This document shows positions 23,822-33,909 of a stretch of DNA of 64,000 nt, piece by piece. Source of the stretch: JBCCQH01 sp039024435 (GTDB taxonomy: Bacteria > Bacteroidota > Bacteroidia > J057 > JADKCL01). The stretch is from positions 17,648 through 81,647 of the forward strand of contig JBCCQH010000018.1 in assembly GCA_039024435.1 (NCBI GenBank), read 5' to 3'. The position numbers and the translations under genes were made by a program. Every line of letters starts with the position of its first letter. The stretch's first letter is position 1. A model generated the notes under the pieces. That model saw only the letters and a list, made by a program, of their open reading frames with translations. It did no database searches and was not told the DNA's origin.

Positions 23822-25330
23822 TCAGTAGTTGTAAAGATTTTTGCGAACGCGAACCGCTTCGCGAATATGGCGGGGCAGCTTTACACGGGCCATCCAGACC
23901 GGCGTGATACGTTCGTAGGACAAAACGTAAATCTCCAGTACGTCCTTTTCCCGATCACTGTAGGTGAGGTACATCTTTTCGATGCCTTTGTACTGGTTGT
24001 TGACCCACTTCCCGGTACGGCGGTCGGTCAACAGCAGATAGGGCCGGACCTCACGGGGGCGCAATTCCGCATCGTACCAGACGGTGGACTGCATGGGGTG
24101 ATAGCGCCGACTTTTGGGGTAGGTATTGAATCCAAAGAGCGTTCCCCACAATTTCTGCTCACTCACCTGCGACAGGTCGACGTTGCCGAGGGTGATGTCA
24201 AACCAGGACCACTTACCGGTGAGCCGGATTTCTGCGTAAAGCAAAGATTCCTCGGTATCGACCATGGACACGACGACGCTGTCCAGGTGCTTCATCCAAC
24301 TGAAATCAAATATGCGCGGTTCCTCCCGGCGGTAAAATCCTTCGTCCATGAATTTGGCGGTGTGGACCTCGTGCTCCAGGATGGAAGTGTAGGTAAGATC
24401 GGCCGGCGGGTTCAGGTACAATCCGGCTTCTTCTTTGAAAAATTGCTCGCGGTCCAGCGGCTCCACCGCGCGCCCACTCTGGTGACCAATCTCGAGGATT
24501 TTACTCGGCAGCACCTCGCGGATGGGTTTGCGCAGTTGGTTGAAATCGACGTACACCTGTTCGGCGAGATTGGAAATCGAATCAAAATTCTGATTCACGT
24601 CCCAACTGTTCGTCGGGTTCTTCAGGTCGAGCAATGCCTGGTACAAAGGCTTGGGCACCTGAAACCAACTGTGGGCAATCAAGCGGTTCTGGTTGAGGTT
24701 GCGGCCGCTCTTGCGCCGAACTTCAAAATCGTCAAACTCGGCCGAAACGAGGGTAAATTCCCACTGCCCGGGCAGGAGGCAATTGTTGACGATCCAGGCG
24801 CGGTAAGCCGCATCCAGGGTGGACTGCTTTTGGTCACCCTCGATGACGAATTCGCGGTGTTCCCGTCGAAACGACAGCCCAAAGCGGTTCAACTCCTCCA
24901 AAATGATTTCTGGGTAGATCAAATCGCCCTCAGCGTCCATCTTGGGAATAAAGCGCAGCAGGTCCACGTTCTCGATCCGGACCCGGGTATTGGCCCCGTC
25001 GGCAAAGACAAAATCCGTCAATACCGTGCCTTCGGGCATGCGGTCGTGCAGGCGGACCTCCACCTTGCGGAAACGAAATACCGCCTCGTCTCCGCCATAA
25101 TCGCGGTCTTTCTCGCCGATGTCGAGGTCGTAACCGTAACCCGGCGCCAGGGCGTCCATCCGCAACATGTGCCCCGGATAACTCCCAAACAGAGCACGTA
25201 CCGCTTCCGGAGCGGAACGCGTCATCGCCTCGGGTTGGCGGTAGTTCCAATTGGTGGAATGACAGGAGGTCAGCAATACCAACATACCTCCCCAAGCCCA
25301 GAATCTGGGCGTTCTTGGATCTAAAAACAT
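23822..25330 (-). CDS. Large lipoprotein of unknown function
   Basis: 502 residues. The N-terminus has a lipobox (VLLTSC), so it is probably lipid-anchored. The rest is a soluble mixed alpha/beta sequence rich in aromatic and charged residues; I recognise no domain. It is the first gene of the pair with the beta-barrel at 22574-23797, which suggests the two act together at the outer membrane (inference). Confidence 0.75.
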   Translation of the reverse strand: MFLDPRTPRFWAWGGMLVLLTSCHSTNWNYRQPEAMTRSAPEAVRALFGSYPGHMLRMDALAPGYGYDLDIGEKDRDYGGDEAVFRFRKVEVRLHDRMPEGTVLTDFVFADGANTRVRIENVDLLRFIPKMDAEGDLIYPEIILEELNRFGLSFRREHREFVIEGDQKQSTLDAAYRAWIVNNCLLPGQWEFTLVSAEFDDFEVRRKSGRNLNQNRLIAHSWFQVPKPLYQALLDLKNPTNSWDVNQNFDSISNLAEQVYVDFNQLRKPIREVLPSKILEIGHQSGRAVEPLDREQFFKEEAGLYLNPPADLTYTSILEHEVHTAKFMDEGFYRREEPRIFDFSWMKHLDSVVVSMVDTEESLLYAEIRLTGKWSWFDITLGNVDLSQVSEQKLWGTLFGFNTYPKSRRYHPMQSTVWYDAELRPREVRPYLLLTDRRTGKWVNNQYKGIEKMYLTYSDREKDVLEIYVLSYERITPVWMARVKLPRHIREAVRVRKNLYNY

Positions 25331-25663
25331 AAATTAAATTGTAATGAAAAACTCTTGACCTTTGCTACTTGGACGATCATCCCGCAGCAAACTTGTGAGG
25401 GCCTAAGATTTCGCATGCTTATTCCTAGGATTGTTTTGTTTTGGGGGTAGGGTCACCCAATTTCGGCCAATAAAGCGGCGAAAAACGGATGTTTTCCAAG
25501 GTTTCAGCGGTGTAAGAGATTTTTGTGAACTGCCGTTTCCCGGCCCAAAATGAGTCGATTCGCCCCAATTTCCGGCCGTGCTCCCCGATTGTCCCCCGCC
25601 CAAGCACACAATTGCAAGCGGTGGAGACTCTTCGCTACTCCACGGATCAGCGCAGAAGGCGCA
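25331..25663. other. Intergenic, nothing recognised
   Basis: 333 bp between two minus-strand genes. Short open frames on the minus strand lack any coding look. No hairpin with a T run was found. It should hold the promoter of the lipoprotein gene and the end of the M43 transcript. Confidence 0.5.
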
Positions 25664-27835
25664 TCAGAAATAGACCGTGACCTTGCGCATAAACTCCAAT
25701 TCGCCGATGCGCATCCTCAGAAAATACATTCCGGTCGCCAATCCCCGCTCATCGATCCGTTTTTGAATCCGTCCCTCCCCGATTTGCTCCACCGATCCCC
25801 ACAGCTTGCGACCGTGCAAGTCGTAAAGCGAAAGCCTCAATTGTTGCTCCCGGTAACTCTGGAATTCCAGCGTAAATGCGCCGTTGTTTGGATTCGGGTA
25901 GAGCGAGATGTCCTCCGGTTGGAGGCCCGATTCGGCTTTTTCCCGCGTGAAACTGCTCTCTACCCGAAAATTGTCCAGGTAGAGCCAGTCCCGTTCCCCT
26001 GACCCAATATTGGTGGACAGCACCAGCACCACTTGCTGCCCCGTGTAGGCGCTCAAGTCCACCGTATCCGTGGTCCAATCGCGGCACGTCGTCGGAACCC
26101 AGGGATAATCCAGGTCCTTGCGGATGCTCTGGATGATTTCCAGTACACCCCGGGTATAGACCGTTTCCGCCGCATCGAGTGTGCAATAGGGAATCACCGC
26201 AATCGACATTTCCGTCAGGCCGATGAGATCCGACTGCTGGACGTAGGCGTGGTCAAATCGCAGAATCGGATCGGGGTGACCGCGCAGATCCAGTACAGGA
26301 CTGACGAGTCGATTCGTACCCGATCCGGAAAAGTGTTCCCGCCGCAAGTAGAGCGCGTTGTTCTGGCCATTGGGCACACTGCATTGACCGGTCACCGCCA
26401 AAGCCCAGCGGTCGCCCGGTCCGCTCAGCCGCACCCAATCCTCGGGTACCCCCGATTCAAAGTCGGTTTGCAAAGGCAGATAGCCCGCATGCGGCCGCCA
26501 GAAGCGGACCCGAAACGTATCGTTGCGCGGAAACTGATCGGCGATGTTGTTGGGATTGGCCGTCACTACCGTCAGTTCCTGGTCACCCCGCTCGGAAAGG
26601 GCAATCGGCGGCAAATCAACCCAGCCGTAACTGCCGTCCGGTCCGACCTGCCCCCGCCAGAGGTAGCTCGCCACCGGTCCCTCCCCAACCCAATACTGCA
26701 GTTCAAGGCTCCGCAAAAAGCCCGCTCCCCAATTGATGATCCGCACCCGCGGCGCCAGAGAGTCCCCACAGACGAGATCTTCCACGTCCTTGACCTCGTA
26801 AATCCCCGCATCGTGGTTGTAAGGCACCGCATTGCAGTATTCGCTGGTGAGGAGCCGCGGCCGAAATAGCGATGCGGTCTTGCGCATCCGCGTGCGCTGC
26901 CCGTTGGTAAACGATTTCATGCACTCCACCAGATTGTAGTCCATGAAGTTATCGTTGGCGTCGGGCGCATCCTCCCGAAAGGGATTGAGCGCATTGCGGT
27001 CGTCCGTATCGGTGTCACAATTGTTGTTTGCCTGGCACCCCTCAAAGACGACATCCAGGTTGTCGGGCGGCGTATCGCAGACCCGGTCCCCTTGCAACAA
27101 GCAAACCGCATTGTCGCAACTCGGCGCAAAGGTGTGGTACAAGCCCAGGTAATGCCCCATCTCGTGGGCGAGAATGGCATCCGAAGCCGCATCGGCCCCA
27201 ACGTACTCCGCTTCGATGACGATGGCCTGTTGCTGATTCCCTTCCTCCACACCAGGAAACGTCGCGTACGCAGTCGCAATCCAGATGGAAGCCACCGTGT
27301 AAATGTTCACCACCTTGTCCGTGGGCCAGGCGTAGCGCCAGCGCATCATGCTGTCCTGCTCGTACTCCTCCAAGTCCACGTAGCGGGCATCGCGCACCCG
27401 GTCAATGCCATTGGTCGGTTCTCCGTAGCGGCCCCGCCGCGCCAAACAAAACTGGATATGGGTTTCCACCCCGTCCGGCTGGGCAAAGGTGCCCGCATTG
27501 GCGAAGGCTTCATTCAAATGCTGCACCGCCGAATCGATCCGGGCATCGGACAGCTCCTCGGCCCCCCCGTCGTGCAGCACGTGGAACACCAGCGGAATGG
27601 TGAGTGTCGCCGTATCGGACTGCCCCCGTAAAAGCGCCCCATCGCGCGTCTTCCGGGCAATCTGCATGTCCATCATCGAGCGGTCGGCCTTGCGCCTCTG
27701 ACTTTGGCTTTCGGCCCGGTTGCGCAGCCGGTCGGAGCCGCAATAGTCAAAAGTCGTCGCCGGGGGCTGGCTCCAAAGCGTAGCACCGCCCAGCCAACAA
27801 CACAGCACAAGAAACGGTCTCCTGAGAGTTCGCAT
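25664..27835 (-). CDS. M43 (pappalysin-like) zinc metalloprotease with T9SS sorting tail, copy 1
   Basis: 723 residues. Signal peptide, then an M43 domain with the extended zinc motif HEMGHYLGLYH (His224 first) and a downstream MDYN Met-turn-like segment. Cys residues around the active site are conserved with copy 2. The C-terminal third is beta-rich, and the last ~75 residues begin SLYPNPNNGAF and end in a KVTVYF strand: a T9SS type A sorting domain. Secreted or surface-attached protease. It is next to a close paralog on the same strand (27867-30014). Confidence 0.92.
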   Translation of the reverse strand: MRTLRRPFLVLCCWLGGATLWSQPPATTFDYCGSDRLRNRAESQSQRRKADRSMMDMQIARKTRDGALLRGQSDTATLTIPLVFHVLHDGGAEELSDARIDSAVQHLNEAFANAGTFAQPDGVETHIQFCLARRGRYGEPTNGIDRVRDARYVDLEEYEQDSMMRWRYAWPTDKVVNIYTVASIWIATAYATFPGVEEGNQQQAIVIEAEYVGADAASDAILAHEMGHYLGLYHTFAPSCDNAVCLLQGDRVCDTPPDNLDVVFEGCQANNNCDTDTDDRNALNPFREDAPDANDNFMDYNLVECMKSFTNGQRTRMRKTASLFRPRLLTSEYCNAVPYNHDAGIYEVKDVEDLVCGDSLAPRVRIINWGAGFLRSLELQYWVGEGPVASYLWRGQVGPDGSYGWVDLPPIALSERGDQELTVVTANPNNIADQFPRNDTFRVRFWRPHAGYLPLQTDFESGVPEDWVRLSGPGDRWALAVTGQCSVPNGQNNALYLRREHFSGSGTNRLVSPVLDLRGHPDPILRFDHAYVQQSDLIGLTEMSIAVIPYCTLDAAETVYTRGVLEIIQSIRKDLDYPWVPTTCRDWTTDTVDLSAYTGQQVVLVLSTNIGSGERDWLYLDNFRVESSFTREKAESGLQPEDISLYPNPNNGAFTLEFQSYREQQLRLSLYDLHGRKLWGSVEQIGEGRIQKRIDERGLATGMYFLRMRIGELEFMRKVTVYF

Positions 27836-27866
27836 TGTTTTGGGGTAAAATGACGTAGGGGGCGGA

Positions 27867-30014
27867 TCAGTACCGCACCCGTATTTTCTTCACGAAGCGC
27901 TGATCTCCGATCATGATTTGCAAATAGTACAGGCCCTCCGCCAGGCCATTGAAGGCCAAACTTGGGCGATAAATCCCAGGGCCGGCGGTTTCGGTCTGTT
28001 CCCAGAGGGTTCGGCCCCGCAAGTCCCAAAGCTTCAAGGCCACCGTTGCCCGGGCAAATAAGGGGGCATCCACCGTAAACGCTCCGGAATTGGGTACCGG
28101 ATACACGTGAATGTCTTCCGCCAGGATGCCACTGGCCGCTTTCTCATCCACGTAACTGCTCGTCACCTGGATATTGTCCAGGTAGATGCGGTCGTGGTCC
28201 TTGCGCCCGATGTTGGTCTCAAACTTGATAAATATCTTTTGCCCCGCCCAGGGACTCAGGTCGATGAAGGTCCTCCCCCATTCTTCGCAGGTGGTTGGGG
28301 TCCAGATAAAACTGTCGGTCGGGATGATCGCTTCCAACATGCTTTGTTGGCTCCGGGAAAATATCTGCTGCATCGGCGTGGAATCGCAATATACGCCCAC
28401 GGAGACATTCAGGTAGGTCAAGCGGAAGAGTTCATCCTGGCGCCCAAAAGAATGGTCAAAGGTCAACACCGGATCTTCGTGCCGCGCCAAGTCCAACACG
28501 GGCGTCACAAACCCGTTGTAGGCCGGCGAGCGGTAGAATTCATTTACCAGCGTCAAAGCGGTATTGCCTCCGTCCGGGAAATCACAACTCACCGTACTCG
28601 GCAGGTCCCAGCGCGCCGTCGGCGCGGTCAGAAATACAAGGTCATCCGGCATTCCCGTTTCAAAATCTTCGCGGTAGGGCACGAATCCCGCAAAAGGGTG
28701 CCAGGCATCGCTCCGCAGGGTGTCGTTGTTGGGGAGTTGATCGGTGACATTGTTCGGCCGGGAGACCCGGGCCTGAAAACGGGAGCGCCCCGCCGGTGGC
28801 GCTGGTATGGCGGGCAAATCCACCCAAGCGTAACTGCCCTCCGGTCCCACTTCTCCCCGCCAGAGGTAGCGCGCTTCTTCCTGCCCCAGAAATCCGTAGT
28901 CAAATTCCAGCGTGGTCAGGGGAACCTGCCCCTGGTTGCGGATGCGCAGCCGCGGACGAACACTGTCGCCACAGAACAGCCCATTCGGGTGCTGGATCTC
29001 ATGGATGGTTGCATCGTGGGTCAACCCGGGCCGGCAGTAGTCGGACCCCAACAATTTGGGGCGCAACACCAGCGAAGCGAACCGCATGCGCCGCCGCTGT
29101 CCCGGCGTGAATTCATTTTGGCACAGAAAGGAATTGTAATCCATGTAATTGCTGTGCTGGTCCGGAATATCTTCGGTAAAGGGGTTGTTCGGACTGGGAT
29201 CGTCGGCGTCGGAAATGCAATTGTTGTTCGGAATGGTGCAGCCTTCGTAGACCCGCCACACGGCGTCGGGTGGGGTATCGCAGACGCGGTCCCCTTGCAG
29301 GAGGCAATCAAAATTGCGGCAATTGTCCTGAAAGGTGTGGTAAAGGCCGAGAAAGTGGCCCACCTCGTGGATCATCACCGCGCTGCGGCGTTCGCTGTGC
29401 CCCAAAAATGCAGCATCAGTAAAGATTCCCTGGTCAAAGGCTCCCTCTTCCAGATCGGGGAAGGTCGCAAAGGCAGTCGCAAATTCGATGTTGCCGACGG
29501 AATAGATGTTCAGCACCTTTTCCGTCGGCCAACTGTAGCGCTGCATGAGGTCGAGGGCGTCCTGGAAGTCGTCGATCACGACGTATTCCGGCAAGCGGAG
29601 GCGTTCGATCCCGGTCGAGGGCTCGCCGTACTTGCCTTTTTGGCTCAGGCAAAAGGAGATGTGGATGGGCAGGCCGGTCGCCGGGTTGTAGAAGCCTCGA
29701 TTGGCAAAGCCATCGTTCAGGTGGTCAATCTGGTCGAGGACCAGCGAATCGGGGACGTTTTCCGGGCCGTTGTCGTGGATGACGTGAAAGGCGACCGGAA
29801 TGGTGAGTTCCACGGTGTCCTCCGCGGTGCGGAATCGGTCCGCTTCGGTGAGGGCTTTCATCTGCCGGTCGATCTCCATTCCTTCGCCCGCGCGTGCGGG
29901 ATGGCGCCGGAGACGTTCGGCGCGAAAGGCATCGGTTCCGCAACCGTAATCCTGGGCAGAAAGCAAGGGCACTTGCAGTAGCGATATGAGCAGAATGGAG
30001 AACAATTGGCGCAT
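27867..30014 (-). CDS. M43 (pappalysin-like) zinc metalloprotease with T9SS sorting tail, copy 2
   Basis: 715 residues with the same plan as copy 1: signal peptide (MRQLFSILLISLLQVPLLSA), M43 domain with HEVGHFLGLYH and MDYN, beta-rich region, and a T9SS tail starting VYPVPNSGAF. The zinc site is intact. ATG 30014 is chosen because the signal peptide begins there; ATG 30023 adds three residues. It ends 31 bp before copy 1 begins, so the two are probably one operon made by tandem duplication. Confidence 0.92.
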   Translation of the reverse strand: MRQLFSILLISLLQVPLLSAQDYGCGTDAFRAERLRRHPARAGEGMEIDRQMKALTEADRFRTAEDTVELTIPVAFHVIHDNGPENVPDSLVLDQIDHLNDGFANRGFYNPATGLPIHISFCLSQKGKYGEPSTGIERLRLPEYVVIDDFQDALDLMQRYSWPTEKVLNIYSVGNIEFATAFATFPDLEEGAFDQGIFTDAAFLGHSERRSAVMIHEVGHFLGLYHTFQDNCRNFDCLLQGDRVCDTPPDAVWRVYEGCTIPNNNCISDADDPSPNNPFTEDIPDQHSNYMDYNSFLCQNEFTPGQRRRMRFASLVLRPKLLGSDYCRPGLTHDATIHEIQHPNGLFCGDSVRPRLRIRNQGQVPLTTLEFDYGFLGQEEARYLWRGEVGPEGSYAWVDLPAIPAPPAGRSRFQARVSRPNNVTDQLPNNDTLRSDAWHPFAGFVPYREDFETGMPDDLVFLTAPTARWDLPSTVSCDFPDGGNTALTLVNEFYRSPAYNGFVTPVLDLARHEDPVLTFDHSFGRQDELFRLTYLNVSVGVYCDSTPMQQIFSRSQQSMLEAIIPTDSFIWTPTTCEEWGRTFIDLSPWAGQKIFIKFETNIGRKDHDRIYLDNIQVTSSYVDEKAASGILAEDIHVYPVPNSGAFTVDAPLFARATVALKLWDLRGRTLWEQTETAGPGIYRPSLAFNGLAEGLYYLQIMIGDQRFVKKIRVRY

Positions 30015-30142
30015 AGCGGGCATTGCATCGTCTAAGTCCAACCTAAAATACACGAAATGCCCCGACTTCGCGGCACCAATTTGGCCGGTGGATTACATGG
30101 TTTCGGTTTGGGAGACAGATTTTGGCAGAAACGGGGACCGAT

Positions 30143-31492
30143 TTATTCAATGAAGCCGTAATCGCGCAGAAAAGCGATCACCTCGTCCATGGCGCCCGGC
30201 GCGACCCGGTCAAATTTCCAGTAGGTATACCACTGCCGGATCGAACGCTCAAAACCCAGGTCCCGGTTCGTATGCCAGTGTTCCATACCGTGCCCCGCGC
30301 TCGGCAGGACCACGATGCGGTAATTCGTTTTGCCCGCGGCGGTAAAGATTTCCTTAAAGCGGGCGATATTTTCCCGATACGGTACCACAAAATCATCGCC
30401 ACCCAAAATCGACAAAAATGGTCCTCGGAAGGCCTTGAAATCAGCGGCGGGATCGTAGCGGTTGCGGCGCACCCAGAGTTGGTCAATGGCCTCCGCCGAA
30501 GCTGGAATATCCGAATCTTCCAGGACATCGCGCCAGCCATTGACGTCGGCGGAGTCAAGCAGGATCATAAGTTTGCGGTAAATCACTTCGGGCGCCTCGT
30601 CCGAATATTCCAACTCACAGAACTGGACGGCTTCGTCAATGGCGTTTTGGTCCAGCCCCAATTCATCGCGCACGTAATAGATGCTGCAATCAATCTGCTG
30701 CTGCTTTACGCTGGTGGACGGACCGGCCACGGTGATCATGAAGTCCACTCCGGCCCGCGTTTCGGCGGCGGCTTTGGGGGCGATCCAGCCCCCGGCACTG
30801 CCCGACATGTAGCCGAGTTTCCCGACGAAGCGATTCTTCGCCACCTGCTCGGTGACCCGCGCCAAATCGGCCGAATGTTGGTCCATCGTCGTCTTTTCGC
30901 AGGGAAATCCGGTGCGTGGGGTGCCGCGCTTTTCGTACGTAACGACCGCCACGCCGTATTGCGTCAGCAACTCTTCCTTTTCGTAGAACGTGCTGACCCG
31001 CTCACAGCCGCGACCGGCAACGAGAATCAGCGTGGGAAACGGACCTTTGCCCGCCGGACGCAGGATCCGCCCGTAGGTGGTGATGTCACCCAGATCAAAC
31101 TTGACCTCTTCCTCGACGGTGACCCGCCGGGGAGGCCGCAATCCCTTCTTCAAGTGGACCGGGGCAAAGTTTGCTTTGCCCACCATTTCCGCGTAGGCCG
31201 AATCCAGCAACAGTGTCATCGGGCCGTAATCGCTTTCAATGGTCACGACCCGGCCCTCTTGCTTGACCACGCCGATTTTGGGCGAATAATACGCCCAGTC
31301 AGTGATGTGACAGGCGGAACGCAGGGTATCGTCCTCTTCGTAGAATTCAACACTGAAATTCTGGACACTGTTGCCCTGTCGGATCAAGGCCCCGGTCCAG
31401 TAGCCATCCAATTCACTGTTGAACTTGATGTCTTGGGCGAGCACCACAGAGGTCAGCAGAGCAAGCAAGAGAAAGCAGCACGGTTTCTTCAT
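30143..31492 (-). CDS. Secreted alpha/beta hydrolase (dienelactone-hydrolase/peptidase-like)
   Basis: 449 residues with a signal peptide ending near VLAQD. The first ~130 residues are a beta-rich domain, then an alpha/beta-hydrolase fold with oxyanion region LVAGRGCE, nucleophile elbow MSGSAGG, acid GGDDFVVP and catalytic His in SAGHGME. It likely cleaves an ester or peptide; substrate unknown. The frame runs much further upstream, overlapping nuoD in antisense, but MKKPCCFLLL at ATG 31492 is clearly the signal peptide. Confidence 0.85.
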   Translation of the reverse strand: MKKPCCFLLLALLTSVVLAQDIKFNSELDGYWTGALIRQGNSVQNFSVEFYEEDDTLRSACHITDWAYYSPKIGVVKQEGRVVTIESDYGPMTLLLDSAYAEMVGKANFAPVHLKKGLRPPRRVTVEEEVKFDLGDITTYGRILRPAGKGPFPTLILVAGRGCERVSTFYEKEELLTQYGVAVVTYEKRGTPRTGFPCEKTTMDQHSADLARVTEQVAKNRFVGKLGYMSGSAGGWIAPKAAAETRAGVDFMITVAGPSTSVKQQQIDCSIYYVRDELGLDQNAIDEAVQFCELEYSDEAPEVIYRKLMILLDSADVNGWRDVLEDSDIPASAEAIDQLWVRRNRYDPAADFKAFRGPFLSILGGDDFVVPYRENIARFKEIFTAAGKTNYRIVVLPSAGHGMEHWHTNRDLGFERSIRQWYTYWKFDRVAPGAMDEVIAFLRDYGFIE

Positions 31493-31717
31493 AGCAGTAC
31501 GGGGTTTACGCCCAGCCGGTAGATAAGAATCACTGCGGCCACCTGCTTTCTGGTCCGCAGCGGACCCGCCCGCCTGGTTCTTCAATATGGATAAAATTCC
31601 CCAATTTCGAAATACCGAAAACAAGCAAAAACCGGCTGCAACGTCCGCAGGTGGATATTGTGGGGGCCTTTTTTCGGAAAGATTTCCTATCTTCGATTCA
31701 GAAAGATAAGGATATAT

Positions 31718-33013
31718 ATGAGTCAGAACGTAATTGATCTGAAAGAGCGGGTCAATCCCACTTTCTTCCCCAAGCACCAAGAAGCCCTCTACCGCCGACT
31801 CGAGTCGAAAGACCTCGTCGTTGAGGTAGGTGAAGAAGATCCCCTGGGCACGCAAATGGTACTCAATCTGGGGCCCCAGCACCCGGCAACCCACGGAGTA
31901 CTCCGGTGCGCGCTGGCCCTCGATGGGGAATACATCCAAAAGTGCCTCCTGGACGTCGGTTACCTGCACCGGGGAGTGGAGAAAATCGCGGAGCACAAAA
32001 CTTACCAGGAATTCATGCCCTACACTGACCGCATGGATTACCTCTCGCCCTACTCGAACAATGTGTCGTTCTGCCTCGCCGTGGAAAAGCTCTGCGGAAT
32101 TGAAGTGCCTCCCCGCGCACAGTACCTCCGCACAATTGCCTGCGAACTGGCCCGGATTTCGGCACATCTACTTTGGCTGGGGACCATGGTGATGGACGCC
32201 GGGGCAATTTCCATGTTTATGTGGACCTTCCGCGAGCGCGAGTACATCTACGACCTCTTCGATAAATTTGCCGGGGTGCGTTTTACGGTGAGTCACAGCC
32301 GCATCGGAGGATTGCAGTTCGACGTCGAGCAAGAGGTGCTGGACGAAATCAAGCAGTTCATCCTCAATTTCAAAAAGGAGCAACGCGACTGGAAAAAGCT
32401 ACTCGCCAAAAACGCGATTTTCCTGCGCCGCGTCGATGGAGTCGGCATCATCACCAAAGAAGACGCCATCAAACTCGGGCTGACCGGTCCGGTACTGCGG
32501 GGATCGGGAGTACCGCACGATCTTCGCGTATTTGAACCGTACTTGATGTACGATCAACTGGAGTGGGACGTGATTATCCGGGAAGAAGGCGATTGCCTCT
32601 CGCGGTACTACGTGCGGGTCGACGAGATGGAGGAAAGCGCCAACATGCTCTTGCAATTGCTCGACATGAAAGTGGACGGTCCCATCCGCGCCGACGACGC
32701 CAAAGTTACCTACCCTTCCAAAGAGGAAGTATACTATTCGATGGAAGGCCTGATTCACGACTTTATGATGACCGATATGGGGGTGACTCCGCCGGATGGC
32801 GCCGAAGTCTATTCGGCAATTGAAGCACCAAAAGGTGAGCTTGGATTCCACTTTATCTCAGATGGCACAGGCTCCCCGCTGCGTTGCAAGATCAATGCCC
32901 CTTCTTTTACCAACCTCCAAGGATTGGAAAAAATCATGGAAGGATCGATGCTCGCGGACACGGTCGTGCTGATCGGCTCCGTCGATCCGGTGATGGGAGA
33001 AGCCGATAAATAA
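31718..33013 (+). CDS. nuoD: NADH-quinone oxidoreductase subunit D (complex I, 49-kDa type)
   Basis: 431 residues, full length. Conserved NuoD blocks are present: NLGPQHPATHGVLR, YLHRGVEKIAE, YTDRMDYL, and the C-terminal GSVDPVMGEADK. The subunit helps form the quinone-binding pocket in the peripheral arm of complex I. No other nuo gene lies within the window: upstream is a divergent hydrolase, and a terminator plus plsY lie downstream. It starts at ATG 31718. Confidence 0.97.
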   Translation: MSQNVIDLKERVNPTFFPKHQEALYRRLESKDLVVEVGEEDPLGTQMVLNLGPQHPATHGVLRCALALDGEYIQKCLLDVGYLHRGVEKIAEHKTYQEFMPYTDRMDYLSPYSNNVSFCLAVEKLCGIEVPPRAQYLRTIACELARISAHLLWLGTMVMDAGAISMFMWTFREREYIYDLFDKFAGVRFTVSHSRIGGLQFDVEQEVLDEIKQFILNFKKEQRDWKKLLAKNAIFLRRVDGVGIITKEDAIKLGLTGPVLRGSGVPHDLRVFEPYLMYDQLEWDVIIREEGDCLSRYYVRVDEMEESANMLLQLLDMKVDGPIRADDAKVTYPSKEEVYYSMEGLIHDFMMTDMGVTPPDGAEVYSAIEAPKGELGFHFISDGTGSPLRCKINAPSFTNLQGLEKIMEGSMLADTVVLIGSVDPVMGEADK

Positions 33014-33047
33014 TGAAACCCTGCCTTTCGGGGCAAATGACAAAGAA

Positions 33048-33074
33048 AAGCCAGGTCTTCGATCTGGCTTTTTT
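33048..33074 (+). terminator. Intrinsic terminator after nuoD
   Basis: 10-bp stem AAGCCAGGTC / GATCTGGCTT (one G.U) with a three-base loop, then TTTT. It isolates nuoD from plsY. Confidence 0.88.
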
Positions 33075-33170
33075 CGTATCCGATAGATTGTCCAATATCT
33101 CGGACTTGGTCCCCGGAAAATCTGGGCAAGTGGATCTTGGGCAACAATAAAATTCCGCTAAATTCGCGGT

Positions 33171-33839
33171 ATGTATCTGGTTCTCTCCATTGCCATTTTT
33201 GTCCTGCCCTACCTGTTGGGGTCAATCGCCACCGCGGTGTGGGTCAGCAAAGGCATGTACGGGGTGGACATCCGCACCGTGGGCAGCCTCAACGCTGGCA
33301 GCACCAATATGTTCCGGGAACTCGGGATGCGCGCGGGTGTGATTACACAGGTGGTAGATATCTTAAAGGGCAGCCTCGCCGCCGCCCTGCCCTGGTTCAT
33401 TTTTTGGATTTTTCCGAACGAGCCCCATCTGCTCTCCGGATGGACGATGGAAATGCAGAGCATTACTTGTGGGATGCTGGCCGTAATCGGGCACATTTAC
33501 CCGATTTTTGCCGGATTTCGGGGTGGAAAAGGGATCAATACTTTGCTCGGGATGATGCTGGTCACCAATCCGATTGCCGCCTTGGTGTGCCTGGCCGCCT
33601 GGATTTTGATCCTGTATGTGACCCGCTACGTGGCGGTCGCCTCCATGCTCGGTGTGGGCACCTATCCCCTCTACATCTTGATTTTGGGGCTGGTCAATGG
33701 CGGCGCGCTCAATACTACGCTGATTCTGCTCGGGATAGCTATGTTTCTCCTGGTAGTATTTACCCACCGCTCAAACATCCGCAATCTCATGCAGGGCACC
33801 GAAGGTAAGAATCCTTGGTTTGACGGCAAAGTCCAGTGA
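33171..33839 (+). CDS. plsY: Glycerol-3-phosphate acyltransferase PlsY-like
   Basis: 222 residues, integral membrane with about five to six hydrophobic segments. PlsY motifs: LLGSIATAVWVSK near the N-terminus, GSLNAGSTNMFRELG (usual form GSGNxGATN), VDILKG, and HIYPIFAGFRGGKGI. It transfers acyl groups from acyl-phosphate to glycerol-3-phosphate, the first step of phospholipid synthesis. The first motif deviates from the common form (L for G, S for A), so a variant or second paralog is possible. Confidence 0.88.
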   Translation: MYLVLSIAIFVLPYLLGSIATAVWVSKGMYGVDIRTVGSLNAGSTNMFRELGMRAGVITQVVDILKGSLAAALPWFIFWIFPNEPHLLSGWTMEMQSITCGMLAVIGHIYPIFAGFRGGKGINTLLGMMLVTNPIAALVCLAAWILILYVTRYVAVASMLGVGTYPLYILILGLVNGGALNTTLILLGIAMFLLVVFTHRSNIRNLMQGTEGKNPWFDGKVQ

Positions 33840-33909
33840 TTGTGCTGCTAACGGAAGTGCAACTGTCGTCGGCGGAAAGCGGAAAATGCCCCCTCGTTGA
33901 AAATTCTCG

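Noticed and set aside
23735..31522. Very long plus-strand open frames opposite the barrel, M43 and hydrolase genes
   Set aside because: They mirror GC-rich minus-strand genes with strong protein evidence; their translations show no domain or signal peptide.
31493..32167. Upstream extension of the alpha/beta hydrolase frame
   Set aside because: A clear signal peptide begins at ATG 31492, and the extension overlaps nuoD in antisense.
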